The notes under the pieces were generated by a model. That model saw only the letters and a list, made by a program, of their open reading frames with translations. It ran no database searches and had not been told where the DNA came from. Positions 22,375 through 34,749 of a stretch of 64,000 bases of DNA are shown here, piece after piece. Position numbers and translations under genes: made by a program. Numbering within the stretch: position 1 is the first letter of the stretch; every line of letters begins with the position of its first letter. Origin of the DNA: Gnetum montanum (taxonomy: Eukaryota > Streptophyta > Gnetopsida > Gnetales > Gnetaceae); NCBI GenBank assembly GCA_015680685.1, contig MNCI01003692.1, positions 1,743-65,742 on the forward strand, read 5' to 3'.

Positions 22375-23627
22375 TGTGGATCATTGAACTTAGAAGGGGG
22401 GTGGGGATGGATAAGTTCCCCAAATTAAAGCTTTTTGAGACAAATTAGACATACCAAATATAACATGGTTTCCCAACTTCAGTAGTCCATACTCAAAGGG
22501 TAGATCATAAGTACACCTTCAAACTTTATTGCTCTCAAATGTGGTTTGAAGGGCCCACACCCTATATAGTCTTCAAGCCCTACTCTAGAGTGTTGTGCCA
22601 CAACACCAACCACTCAGCCCTACAAGGTCTTGTAAAGCTTGGAATGTGGTTTCTAAGATTCCACAACCTTTACAATCTTAAGCTCTATTTTAGAGTGTTG
22701 TGCCACAACACCAATTATTCAATCCCATAAGATCTAGACAAGCTCAAGCAAGATGTCTTCCCACAAGAAGTACATCAACCCCATAGGCCAATAAGAGAGA
22801 ACAATTACAAGGGATGAATGCAACTTAGTTTGCTTATCCTTATACTTTGATGTACAACATACTATACAATGATCAAAAGATAGAATCATGAGGATCAACA
22901 AAGTTTACAATGATTGACAATTGATTATATAATGACTGTACATAAGCTTGCACTTTTCCCAATGCATATGATGTCTTATTATAGCTACCATGTTTCTAAA
23001 TTCAGCTTAGAACTCATGCAATGGCTAGCCAATAATAACTAATGGTCATGGAAGATATCTTCTTCATGTCTGAGATGTCTTTCTGTATTTGTCTTCTATT
23101 CTGGGAAGATGTATTTGTCAAGGAAATATGTCTTTCTAAAATCTTCATTTTGAGAAGACATCTTTTGAAACTAGCTTGAATTCTATGAAGACATCTTTGG
23201 TTGATGAAAGACATCTTTACCAGAGGAAAGATGTCTATTGTTTCTTGAAGACATCTTTGCTTATGCATCCTCCAATTCTACCAAGACAACTACTATTTAT
23301 CAGAGACATCTTTCTTCAACCTTCCTTTGCACAATGAATTTATCATTGCTTGTCCATAGCCTTGATGTTCTGCAAGCTTAATGATGATAACTTTACTTAT
23401 GAAGTATTTTGGGCTTTGTCCACATTCTTTGGTGCATGTTCATTTGAGACCTTGTGGATGACCTTCTAATTTGAGGTCTAAACTAGTTTGTTCCTTATCA
23501 TAAATGTAGGCTTTAGCTAATCTTAGTTTTTCATGTATGTTGTCCTACAAACATAGTAACCACACAACCATGCAAACAACCTTTGGCTCCATTTTACTTA
23601 ACATTTTGACACACCAAAAGGCCCACA
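22375..23627 (-). repeat. 5' LTR of copia element E
   Basis: 1253 bp, with ends TGTGGG.../...TCCACA on the minus strand. It contains an internal duplicated block (the 'cactctaaaatagagc/ccacaacaccaatt' unit occurs at about 22560 and 22690) and a cluster of AAAGACATCTTT variants at 23045-23310. Confidence 0.88.
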
Positions 23628-23639
23628 TGGTTTAAAAAT

Positions 23640-24100
23640 TTTATTGCTTTATCAACTAAAAACTCTTTAAATAAAAATACATAAGTCATTGATACTAGTG
23701 CCTCAACTTATATGACTCCATTCAAGAATCAGTTTGTTGAATTTGAAATATTGGATGATTTTGGTTGCATTTATATTAGTGATGAAGATGCATTAAAAAT
23801 TAAAGGAAGAAGGAAAGTATTACTCATCCTAATTGATGAAATTAGTATTTAATATGTGTTATATATTCCAAAGTTACTATGATCATTACTTTTAAATGGA
23901 AACCTAACTTAGAAAGGAGGTAAAATTTTATTTAATCATGGTGGTTGCATAATTTCTAGAGGAAAAAATTTAATGAAATATAGAAGATTGTCTAACAATA
24001 TTTATTTTGTTAAAGTCACATCAACTCAAGAATTTGAATAGTTTCATGTTGCTAACCTTGTCGAAGTTCAAACATAAGATGAAGATGATCATGAACAAAT
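23640..24100 (+). pseudogene. Copia protease remnant F
   Basis: VIDTSASTYMTPFKNQFVEFEIL matches the copia protease start (family: WIIDSGASRHMT), with the catalytic DSG changed to DTS. ALKIKGRRKVLL, YVLYIPKLL (family: VLYVPKLAKNLLS), GGKILFNHGGCIISRGKN and NIYFVKV follow in order. Stops interrupt it. Downstream (24100-25100) low-complexity decayed sequence may be the rest of the element, but no motif is convincing. It abuts the LTR of element E, which may have inserted here. Confidence 0.72.
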
Positions 24101-25099
24101 TAAAGATGATTGCATCACCCTTTCAAAGATGGATGATATGCCAAAGCTCCAAATCTAGTTCAAGATGAATATTTCCATAATATTTAAGAAGAAAAAGTCC
24201 AAGCAACAAACTCTAAAATATCAAGAATATCAAACCCCAAAAAGATAACTTTAGATTCCATAAAAATCAAAGATAATCTTACTTTCTTAAGGATGTGTGA
24301 TGTCATAATGCTTAAAAATATTAAGAAAGGAAATATCTATAAACATTATAAAACCAAATCAAAACTTCAATAGTGAATAGAACAAGTTGAAATCCCAAAT
24401 TTAGATTTCACATTTAGAAACTTCAATACATCAACATAGATCTTATTAAGTTCCAAATACATAATGTCCCTTAGGCCCTCAATGAATAACATAAAAGAAA
24501 AATAGCAATGAAATTAGAAACCTCTAAGATCCTAATAGGTACTCAATTTTATTCATCATTAGCTATATCAAAACATGTAGGAAGGATCATATACCTTTTA
24601 TTATAGCAAAAAACATCAATGTACCTTGAACAAAGTTAGAGGATGGGGCCCACATGCTATACTAAAATGATATCACAATCCATAATATTTAAAATGCATA
24701 CCCCATGCTTGAAGTATAACCAACCATGATGTTAGTTAGAGGTTCAGGAAAAGTAGGTTATCCACAATTATATTAGGAACAAACTTCTTTGAAGGAATCT
24801 TGTTTTATACCTCACTAATATTAAAATAATTACCTATTATACTACCAAATTTTATGATCTACCAATCTTCATGCATCCTAAATAATTCATTTAGAGATGA
24901 AATTATGTAAATAATCATAAGTGACGTGGGTTAAGTAGTAATCCTAGATCTAAGAGATATTATAGATACCTATCATGATACATGCAAAACATCATGAATG
25001 AGACCCTTTATAATGCTTTTCCATTATCAAAAGACATCAAATCACTTAGAAAAACAATCCATAGGTAACATGAATAAGTTTGATCCCAACCAAGCTTTC

Positions 25100-28000
25100 C
25101 ACAACTCTTACCTATTGATGCTAAAATAGAAAAAATCATGTTAAAGCATCAAGATAAGATTGAAAGAAAAAAAAAAGAAATATGTCAAACTAAAAAACTA
25201 CAAATTCCAAAATTTATTGCAAACTTTTCCATGTCATGAATTGATCATGACTACATTGTAGCTAGACCATAGAACTATCATGACCCCATTATAACTTGTG
25301 TCCACCATTGTGGTCTTGTTCTAAGTTGACCACAACTTGTGTCAATTGTTGGTAGACTATTGTGACCTAAGATCAACTTATAGTAAATGCAAAAATTCAC
25401 ATTCTCTACCATTCAATAAGAATTTTGTCGTACATGCACATCCTAAAATCTTGACACTTTAAAATAAAGAACAAAATGACTTTAAGGTAGATAAAACCAA
25501 GATACAAAACTCCAAATGAGTACAAGAAATACGAGATGCATAAATAATTTGAAAGAAAATTGAATTAAATTAGTAGAGGGTAAATAACAAGGATTTAAAA
25601 CTATTTATTGTACCTTCATAGGCTCTAGGCTGTACAAGAGAGAGTTCCAGGCTAATAAGGCTCCAAGTTTTACCATGCTAAGAGAATTTGATTGATATCA
25701 TATGTGAGAAAGAGGAATTACATGGCTTTGTAGACTCATCCAGGGTTTCAAGGAGTTTCAAAAATCTCAAAAAAATTAGTTTACAAAAGAACAATGGTAG
25801 TCTACATTTGTAATTAAGAATTCATATTTAAGTTTACTCAAACCAATCAAAAAAGCATAACATGAGACTAAATAAATATTTAGAAAATTTAATATAGATG
25901 ATTTCAATGTTGGGATAAGGATAGAATGATGATGATAATAAATATAAATTATATTAATATATGTAATAAAGCATGCTACCAATTATAATCTAAAAGTATA
26001 ATTTTCAAAATATGAAACTGTCACATGGAAGTATGGGCCATCATCCTTCCAACTTGTTCTTAGTAAGAAACACCAAGAATTAGTAATTTAGAAGAATAAA
26101 TAAAAAATATGGAATAAAAATTATGATTTAATTATAAAAAAATAAAGATTTTAATGAATGAAATAATATCCAAATAAGAATATTTATTCAAATGTCATGA
26201 AACCAAATATCATGCAAAGCACATAAGTTGATATAAAATTGTAACAAAAAATTATACTAAAAGCCATACCATATTATAAAATAAATAAATAGAAAATATA
26301 ATCAAATGATAGAGGTTGAGAACATGGAGTATTACAAAGAAACTCCACTAAGAAGAAAGAAGTTGAAAATTGAAATGATTGTCAAGAAAATGGAAGACTA
26401 GTTAATGCATAAAGAACTTGGACATCATACTTGTTAGAATATATCTCATAAAGTGTAAAATAATTAGTTTTTGATTAAAAATTCATAAATATTTATTAAC
26501 AAAGTGACATGACATTTGATAAAAATATGAAGCTAAATGAAATGTTACAATGGTTTCAAAAGGTCATGACCATTTACGATAAATAAAACCCATAGACTCC
26601 ATCATTTCTATATTATAATAATTCATCATACATCATTATATTTGAAACAACCTAGGGTCAAAGAGAAAAAATTTTGAAGAATCACTCAAGAAGCACCATG
26701 ACAAAGAAAAGTGGAAAAAGTATTACAAAGTTTAGAAGATGTATTAAACCTCATGAGCTAACTCATGAAAAGAAGAATGTCTTAAAACAATTCATGATGA
26801 ATGGGAAAAGTTAGTTACAAGTAAAGAAGCTTATAAAATAACAAAATATGTATGAATTATAGTAACTATCAATGCCCCATTTCCAAATGGTATGACTACA
26901 TAACAAAAATGATGTCTCTTGACAACAAATGTTGTGTTTATTGTAACAAGACCTAAAAATGTGCATTATAATAATGGGCATGTCTCTTGAGGTGACCTTT
27001 GTAGGTTTTGACATAAGATATTTATACCCAAACATTAGAGGTCATATTAGCGTGGAGTTGTAGAGTTTGTAAAAGTGGGTAATAAGTACTAAGTGAAGTG
27101 AGATAGAAAGAGGACTACCATTCCTTCTAACTAGTTGTAGGCCTAGATGTGGTAGTAGTGATGGATAGCCTCTAAGGGATAGATACCAAAGGAAGATAAC
27201 CTCAAGAAATCCTTAAAATATGACCCAAATATATTATTCCACATTAATAAAGAATTTTTTTTCTTTTTCCTTCTACATTTTTCCTATTATCTTCTTTATG
27301 TATAATGTCAAATGTAACATAAATTTGACATTTGCTAGGACATCTGAGAATAGGATGTCACAGTAACACCATCCAAAAGGAAGGAGAAGATAGAATATAA
27401 TTTTCTAATATGGAATAATAATTAATACACAAATAGTGAAGATACTCTGCTGACATGGAATAATAATCAACAAATAAACAACAAAAATACTCTACTGACA
27501 TTGAATAATATTTAGTAGATAAAAAACAACAAAACATTGTTAACATGGAATAGTAACTAGCAAACAAATAGTTAGATACAAAAAATGACTCATAAGGCAA
27601 AACATCTCCCTACACAAATATACCAAAGTGTAAGAAGTAGTAGTTAGTTGTATTTCTAAGACTCATAAGCTAGTGTTACAAAAGAAAAGGATTAAAGATA
27701 TCTATAACATGGGGTCCAATGTCCTAAAGATGATGAGAAGATCTAAGTTGTACCATTTGTAGCTTGGTTGATTTTCTTAAAGAAGAAGAGAAGATTGTCC
27801 AAGAAGTTATGATGGAATAAAAGAAGAAATACTTATAAGATGTAATATATGAGCATAATGAAGTTAAATCAATTATGACATAATGAAATATGAGAGAAAT
27901 TTTATGAATTTGAGCTCAAGGGAAACTTATTGAAGTATAATGAATGATGTAAAGTTGAGTTTATTAAGAACTTAGTGAAGTATGAAAGTCTAGCTTTGGT

Positions 28001-28626
28001 AAGTAAAAACAACAATGTTTGAACATGACACAAGTTATGAATAATAATCAAGAATAAGGTATTCATTACACACTATATGTTACAAATTATAGTAGGATTA
28101 AAAGGGTTGAGAAAAATCTTACAAATAAATATTAAAAAGTATAAATATGATTATGGTGTTAATTTTAAGGTATGATGGTGTTGTTCTTAGTTACGAATAG
28201 TACATCCTCTAGTTATAGGAGTAACAAAAGGCAACAAATCTAACAATACTTCCCATTACCCCCTAAAGAAATGCTTGTTATAAAATAAAATTCATAAGCT
28301 CTTCAAGTAATAGATAATTTTCTAAAACTAAGACAAAAATCTTATGATGATTATTTGATATTTTTCCCATTCAAAAAATGAAGAAAAATGGGTGTAAAAG
28401 CTCAAAATTTATCATTCATTTATAAAATAAATGAAATACTTCATGAGTGGATTTACTTGAAAATGGACCAAACAAAGTTCAAAATTAACGATCAAGGGTA
28501 ATTATCAAACAAAAACCCTTGTATAGTTAACTCTAAATACTTCCTTTTGAATTTTATTTTCTTTTATTATATATCAACAAAATTTATGAAATAAATACAA
28601 ATCAAAATTAAAATCAATAGGGAAAG
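25100..28626. other. AT-rich stretch with no recognisable gene
   Basis: About 3.5 kb of low-GC sequence. I found no conserved domain on either strand and only short open frames with biased composition. A degenerate direct-repeat feel around 25200-25380 (variants of 'ttgtggtc/accacaacttgtg') and the 45 bp tandem repeat at 27376-27555 are the only structure. The right edge is the target site of element G. Confidence 0.55.
27376..27555. repeat. Degenerate 45 bp tandem repeat, about 4 units
   Basis: On the minus strand the repeat translates as four 15-residue units starting YYSM or YYSI (for example YYSMSVEYFCCLFVD). The periodicity shows a 45 bp tandem array. Units differ at roughly a third of positions. 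No function is implied. Confidence 0.65.
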
Positions 28627-30133
28627 TGTTAGCGATCATTTGGAACTACCAACATTTTGCCTTCGGTCTCTCAACTTTGAGGTCAAGGAAAATGAAGGTG
28701 TTCCTTAAAATAGGGTTTAGGTGCTTACTAGTCTTCTAGCAACACCAAGGCCCAGATACCTCCAAATAAACCTAGTGATAATGAAATGAACTAAACATTA
28801 GTATGTATTAGCTATTGTAAATTTTGAAATGCTTGGGCTTGTGTATGAAATTGTAACTGGCTATCATAAAAGAAATTCAGCTATCTTTATCAAATATTGT
28901 GAGTTATTAAAGATTCCAATTTCAACAAGTCACTTAGTCTATATAGTCCCTATAGTATGCTACTTGAAACACATAAAAGTTCACAAAAATTCTTGAGCAC
29001 AATTCTTTCAATTTACTCCTAATTTCCCCCCTAGAAAAAATTTCACAAGAAAACTAGAAATAGAGTAAGATTCAAAGGATTTAGAAAGAGAAAAGAAAAG
29101 AAACTAGAATTGTATAAATCTCAAACATTTAGGCAAGATAAATTGAACATGATGAAATGCTTCACAATAAAGATATTCTAATTCAATCTAAATATTATGA
29201 ATTGTCTAAACCCTCTAAGCCCAACAAAAAATTTTGTAAAAGATAATCTTATTACACTACCAAAACACTTTGTAAATAACAAGTGCAAGATTTTGTTTGG
29301 CTAGTTAACAGTTGTGAAGAATTGCAAACAATAGAGTTACCAAATTTTTTTTTTAACAATTTCAAGATTGAAATATCAAGACAATAAATTTTTTTTAAAA
29401 TGAAGCTAGTTTCGGCAAGTTAAAGTATCAAATATTTTCTAGATCCTTTAGACTCAAATAAGAAATTTCAATAAGAAATTACTATTAAATTGCTAAAGAT
29501 GCTTTTCTAAGACAACATAAGCTCTTATATGGCAAAACTGATAAAAGCCTACTATTGCACAAAAATAGAGCTATAAGAATAATCTTGGAAATCCAAAAAT
29601 TAAATGCCACGCAAAATACTATCTAGACCATTAGATAAGAAACTAAGATAGAATGGGAAGAAAAGAACTCACATGATTAAAACAAAGTAGTTAAATTGAT
29701 GTCTTTAGCAATCCATGCTTTTACAATCTTCAATATTCTTCTAAGTATCTTCTCCCCAAAATTCTCCCTTCTTCATTCTACCTACCAAGCTCTTTTTATA
29801 GTAGCCTTGGGTAGTTACAAACATCATAAGGAATTAAGTTGGATCATAAATATCTAGGGATATTAACTCATAACCACATTCAGAAGTTATAACTTTTATA
29901 GAAAGTTATGAGAAAATTGAGCCAAATTTGGCAAGTGTCTTCTTAGTTACAAATATCATGGAGATTTAGTTATTATACCATAGGAAATTACAACTTCCAT
30001 GGAAAGTTTCAATACACAGAAAATAAAGTAATATTCCCCAAATATTCATAAATTCCTTCTTTGAAAACATAAAAATTGTAATTCAAAGAAATTATAAGTT
30101 TTAATTATAATTTTTTAAAAATCAATATTAAGG

Positions 30134-30319
30134 CTACATGGCCTTAACGTCATGTAAGTCCATATTAGATGTGCCTTTGAGCAGGTGTGCAGGCTTTGTG
30201 GCTATCATGCCACATACCATGCCATCTTCATTACACGACTCTTGTGCATCTTTCACCCCTACATTTATCCCAAGATCCTTATACCATTCGGGTCTTTTGG
30301 CTATGTTTCTAGCAAGCAT
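30134..30319 (-). pseudogene. Unidentified LTR-borne reading frame, element G
   Basis: 61 residues, also present at 39994-40182 in the other LTR (62 residues, roughly two thirds identical). Both keep RPEW/RPQW, KDLG, MVCGMI, KP and LLKGT.NMDLHD. The match starts upstream of the ATG, so this is part of a longer frame. I do not recognise the family. Survival of an open frame in both LTRs suggests it was coding when captured. Confidence 0.4.
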
Positions 30320-30348
30320 GGCATCTACACCGATGTTGTCTCCAATTT

Positions 30349-30700
30349 TTGCAATTGGATGATGATGTTATTATGCTTGATGCTACTCCAAAATGGTCAC
30401 AAACACTATCCAACAAAAGAAATGTGGTAAGAAATCATAGATTCAAGCCCTCCTTTGGTTCTTTCTATGCCAATACACTATGGCTGTGTGATCCTTTCTC
30501 CAACAAAACTTTGTGTGTGTATGCAATTGGAATCGAAGAAGAGCTACCATCAAGAATTTTGGCATTGCCATCTATGAGGAAAATCCTACTTTGCTAGATT
30601 TCCATGTAGATTCTTCCTATGATAGAACCTTTTCCCTTTGCCTTGGATTTCTAAACCTATTGGATACCATAAACAGGATGAAACAGTAGCTATAATAGAG
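30349..30700 (+). pseudogene. Unidentified LTR-borne reading frame on plus strand, element G
   Basis: The open stretch 30349-30597 starts at an LDDDVIMLDA block. A shifted frame then continues NFGIAIYEENPTLLDFHVDS up to about 30700. The right LTR has the same at 40218-40500 (DDDVIMLDD, NYGITIYVENPTVLDPHVDS). The run of protein-like similarity between copies suggests an ancestral coding exon antisense to the element. Family unknown. Confidence 0.4.
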
Positions 30701-31200
30701 CCTAATTCTAGCATATATGTTAAACAACCTCACCATTTTTTTATAATGATGACTATTGTTTTAGGAATTTCAGCATATCAATTTTGAAAGTGAAATTGAA
30801 TTATTTTTTTTTTTGCTTGAAATAGTTGCAATAGTCATTTGAATAAGTAAAATGAGATTGAAAAAAAAATTATGATGTAAAAGAAGATAGCAAAGCTGAG
30901 AAAAAATTAAAGTAAGTTGTGCTCCTATGCAAGTTTTGAGATCAAGTTCATGACATCTTATTTAACCTTTCCTCTTTTAAATCTTATTCTATAATGTTAT
31001 TTGCTATTGAAATTTAGGATTAAGTATCATCATTGCATTTTGCATTACCATGTATTTTTCCCATGAAAATGGCTTCTTATTCTAGGATGATGATAAAATT
31101 TTAGACATGTCAACCCATTTTTCAACAACCATTAAATAAGAATCTTGTTAATTTTATTAACACTATGTTAAAACTATGGCTTGATCTAGCAAAGATTTCA

Positions 31201-31509
31201 TCAAATGTTGCTTGAGCTACTAAACTTGATAATTTTTCTCTTTGTTTCTTCAGGATCTAAAATCTCTACAACTAAATTTTGACCACCGTTTAGAGGCCAC
31301 TGTAAACTGAATACTACATCATAAGTCACAATGGCCTCTTCCACAAAAGAATACACAACATAACAATGGGTCTTTATGCGGTCAATCCAAAATGTAGTTA
31401 CTTTGCCAGTTTTTCCAATAAGTTCTTGGATAATTTTCAAAGTAAATAGACATAAAATTTTACATTGTTTTTTATCATCATAATTTTTTTGCAGCATCTG
31501 ATTTATCAC
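31201..31509 (-). pseudogene. Acinus-like RNA-binding domain fragment in 3' LTR of G
   Basis: The 102-residue stretch contains FTLKIIQELIGKTGKVTTFWID, RIKTHCYVVYSFVEEAI and VVFSLQWPLNGGQNLVVEIL. This is the pattern of the C-terminal RRM of plant Acinus-type SAP-domain proteins (FTLKAVQELLGKTG, IKTHCYVTYSSVEEA, YNLQWPPNGG), splicing-associated nuclear proteins. Retroelements do not encode this domain. It has no introns here and reads in the element's sense direction, so it looks like a captured cDNA piece. The copy at 42050-42304 proves it is part of the LTR. Confidence 0.75.
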
Positions 31510-31985
31510 TAAATCTAGAACTAGCAGACTTATGCAATGTAGGAACTAGTGGTGACATAATTGCAAGTGCATTATCTTGCACTTGCAAATATTTAGCTAG
31601 CACTTCATTATTTTAATAGTTCCATCTTTACTATTATTATCATACATTTCTTTTACATAGGAAAATCACAAATTTATCATGCTTTGGCTAGAAACACATT
31701 TTGTAATTTTCATTTCTCTAGCTGAATCTATGCTCTAAAATTATGAACACTTTGTAGCAAGATTGAAATGTGCATATCTTGAATATAGAGAGCACTTTCC
31801 ATTCATTTTCCTTCACCAATGTTCATATTCTAATCATGCTTCTCACTACTGCCCTTTGAAATAATCTAATTTTTTGTCTACTAGTATATTATCTTCCAAT
31901 CACCAATAAAAGTTAGATTGGACAATTTAATTTTCAACATTGTTTCATAAAATCTAGTCCATCAAATGGTATAAAAGTGACAACA

Positions 31986-32005
31986 TTTCTTACCCCCCTA
32001 CTTAG
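31986..32005 (-). other. Polypurine tract of element G
   Basis: The minus strand reads AGGGGGGTAAGAAA immediately before the LTR start (TGTTGTCAC). This purine run is where plus-strand synthesis would begin, and it fixes the element's orientation. Confidence 0.72.
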
Positions 32006-33060
32006 ATTCCTTAAATATTTAAGATTTTTCAAGTCATTCACCAACTAAATCTCCACAAAACTTGGAATTTATTGAACATTTATATAAAAACTACAAATCT
32101 CTTGTAAGGAAAATTTCCACAACACTTAAGGATTGATGGAATAAAAACCTCATGTATAATAAAACTAGGAAACTATACAAACAAAATCATATATAAACTA
32201 TTATGTAGGTGGGAAGATAATAGTTAAGGTAACCCTTTTAGGGATCCTCATGTTGTTAAATCTTTCATATTTAATTTTTTTGGTAATGAATGCTCTTCTT
32301 TCTTCTTCTTACCTCATTAGATCTTCAACTTCATTTGCTTCATCATTCTTTCTAGCAACTATCTCCATCTCTATTTCATTTGATTCTTTAGCTGTTGGAT
32401 TGTGTTGCTTCTCCACACCAATTAATTATGTATCTTGAGACATGAAAGCCCCTCCCCAAGAATCATCTTGATTGGACTCTCCTTGCTATTCAACTTTTTT
32501 CGTGCATTGGTGAAAACTACCCCAAACATTCGAAAGGATGGAGCATCTACAAGTGAGAAAGTTAAATTCATCTAAAAGACAAAGTAAGAATGGACTTTTG
32601 GATGATGTACCATGAGCAGTTTCCTTGCAAAAGGCTCTCACGACATGCTCCAGTCAACATCCAATTACATATGAAATAAAAGATCTTCTTACTACCATCT
32701 CTCTTAAGCTCATTTTCTACCTCAAACTAAGAACACTTCACTTGCCTTTTTTGTTCAAGTGTTGAACTGGAAGATGTTGTATTTTCAAGCAAACCACAAC
32801 TATTTATATAGTGCAAGAAAAATTTGAAATTCCCAGCATTGAAATAACCAACTTTCCCACTCAACCATGGCTTATTCACTTTCCACCATCATATGGTTGA
32901 TAAAGTTCATTCCCATTATGTGTTTGTTTTAAATTAATTTTTCATTATGTGGTTGTCTAAACCACCACTCCTACTACAGTGTAGTTAACATACATAACAA
33001 GTAATGATTACCTAAGATAATGCAAATTTAAATTTTAAACTAACACTCTGAATTTAACTA
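32006..33060 (-). other. Region between integrase and 3' LTR, element G
   Basis: About 1 kb with no domain I can name. Short open stretches on both strands have biased composition. It may be a decayed post-integrase open frame or a 3' untranslated region. Confidence 0.45.
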
Positions 33061-33099
33061 ATACTCTTATGTATACATAGTTATTATATCATAATACAT

Positions 33100-33690
33100 G
33101 TCTTANCCTTGATTTGAAATAGAACCAACCATCTTGCTGAAAATTTATTATGTTTCTTCATATTTCAAAATAACACCATATCGCTAGCTTTAAGTTCTTT
33201 TCATGCCCTTTCTATCGAACTATGTTTTAACTAAAGAAGCATTTTCTAATAGATTATCCTTAGCTCTATCCATTTCAGCTTCTCTTCTAATAAGCAAGGT
33301 CATGAAATTCTTATCTTTATCTATTTTTTCACTATACCTTTACACAAAATTAGATGCCAAACTTAAAATTTTATTCGTAACTCTTGAAGAAAAACCATAA
33401 ACCAAATTATAAGCTAATGTTCCAATACCCTTTTACAAATAATCAATCCAATTCCTTGGATTCCCCTCCATTGACTTTTTGATGTAGGAAATAAGCTTTT
33501 TATTTGTAGATTCAGCTAAGTCATTCCCTTGAAGAAAATAATTAGAAGAAGAAAATTGAAAAATGGATTTCTTTGATGCCCATGTTATAAGTTCCTTTGA
33601 TTGAAAAGTAGGTTTGTTATCATATAGCAACACTTTAGGCATAACAAAGTGACTTAGAAGTTGATTTTCTAGGAACCTAATCACATTCAT
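33100..33690 (-). pseudogene. Integrase core and C-terminal region, element G
   Basis: 33433-33690 encodes VIRFLENQLLSHFVMPKVLLYDNKPTF (second catalytic Asp in YDN) and SNYFLQGNDLAESTNKKLI (third catalytic residue, Glu of AES), matching plant gypsy integrase (family: YYPQGNGLAESSNK). 33100-33430 holds the C-terminal part in broken frames (RREAEMDRAKDNLLENA, and YGVILKY where family has GD.VL). An ambiguous base is at 33106. The first catalytic Asp lies in the decayed stretch 33690-33860. Confidence 0.85.
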
Positions 33691-33865
33691 TGTTGAATAG
33701 TTTCTTAAATCTTTTACTTTTAATCATTTAGTAAAATAATCAATGGTCATGAGAATAAACTTATGCTTGGATCTTGAAGGAATCTAAGCCCCATTACTGA
33801 AATGGTCTATCCACAATTACTGATTTTAAGTGAGCTCTAGCCTTTTCTATTTTAAGTTAATGAAT

Positions 33866-34090
33866 CTAACATTTATAACACTTTTGAATTTTCAAGCTAA
33901 TATCTTGGTACATGCTCAACCAATAAAAACCATAATGGAGTATATGTTGCATAGTAGACTTATGAGACTCATAAAATAAATTAGCATGATCATGGAATTG
34001 TTCTAAAATAAGATTAACTTGATCATCATGAGCACATTCCAACAAAATGCCTCTAAAGTCCTTCCTATATAAAATTCCATATTTAACCAC
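33866..34090 (-). pseudogene. Integrase zinc-binding domain, element G
   Basis: 74 residues. GILYRKDFRGILLECAHDDQ (family: LYRR...G.L..C....E), EQFHDHANLFYESHKSTMQHIL (family: HEG.CG.H.G...T), and YGFYWLSMYQDISLKIQKCYKC with the CX2C pair intact. It directly precedes the integrase core on the strand. Confidence 0.85.
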
Positions 34091-34102
34091 AACTTTGTTT
34101 GC

Positions 34103-34720
34103 CTATTTGAAGAAAGCTCTTTCTTTATTTTCAATTAAATTATTTAGAACCTTTTTTGTATTTAAGAGTTCTAGAAATTTATCATACCAATTTCTTTCAT
34201 GAGTTTTTAACACATATATCTCATTTTCTCTTGTCATTAACTTGGTTAATCCCATTACTTTAAGAGTTTTGTCGATTTCCAATGACAATCTGAAACCTTG
34301 AATCTTTATAAGCCACTTCCCTCTTTCTAATCCAATCTCATTTTGAACCAAGAAATGTTTGACTACAAGTTTAATTAGCATAATATGAACCAATGAGCTT
34401 TCCAATTAATATTTGAAATGCTAAAGTGCTTTAGTGATTGCAAATGCTTGTTTCTCTAGATCTAAATAATTTAATTCTAAACCTTTCAACTAATACCCAA
34501 AAAATCCAATTGATTCATCTTGACCTTCATCTCTTTAAGTAAAAATGACAACAATTGAACCATTTGAGGCAAAAGCATATCACCAGAAGTCTTTCTTCAA
34601 TCTTGGATTTCCCAAGTATGAAGCTTCTTGAATAGTACTTTTAATCACTACTAAGGTTTCTCTGGTTCTAGTGTTTTCCTTCCTAGGATATCTTTCTTAA
34701 TCATAAGCTTCAAAGGTTTT
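34103..34720 (-). pseudogene. Gypsy RNase H (RT-linked), element G
   Basis: Minus strand. YAFASNGSIVVIFT (family: YTFASDHSIAAVLTQ), GFFGY-LKGLELNYLDLEKQAFAI (family: KTLKGAELNYPAIDKQAFAV), ALQHFKY, then LVQNEIGLERGKWLIKIQGFRLSL (family: LVQRELGERRGNWMTALQEY.L). This is the standard post-RT RNase H of gypsy pol. A second RNase H lies on the other side of RT. Confidence 0.85.
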
Positions 34721-34749
34721 GTAATTTTAGTGAATCCTAGGATAAACTT

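Larger units (their letters stand above)
18553..23627 (-). mobile_element. Ty1/copia element E, gag only, 3' LTR truncated
   Basis: Minus strand. The 5' LTR (22375-23627) is complete with a PBS beside it. The 3' LTR (18553-18986) keeps only the U3 end nearest the body. Between them are gag and a zinc knuckle, but no copia protease, integrase, RT or RNase H is recognisable in 18990-20800, so the element is non-autonomous or internally deleted. LTR motifs are shared with element B. Confidence 0.82.
28627..31985 (-). repeat. 3' LTR of gypsy element G
   Basis: About 3.36 kb, aligned over its whole length with 38675-42887 after subtracting a 970 bp insertion. It carries an Acinus-like fragment (31201-31509) and unidentified open stretches (30134-30319 minus, 30349-30597 plus), both also present in the other LTR. 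LTRs this long are unusual outside the Ogre-type and other large gypsy lineages. Confidence 0.85.

Noticed and set aside
25200-25390. Possible short CRISPR-like or satellite array of 'accacaacttgtg' variants
   Set aside because: Spacing is irregular and copies are too diverged; eukaryotic context.
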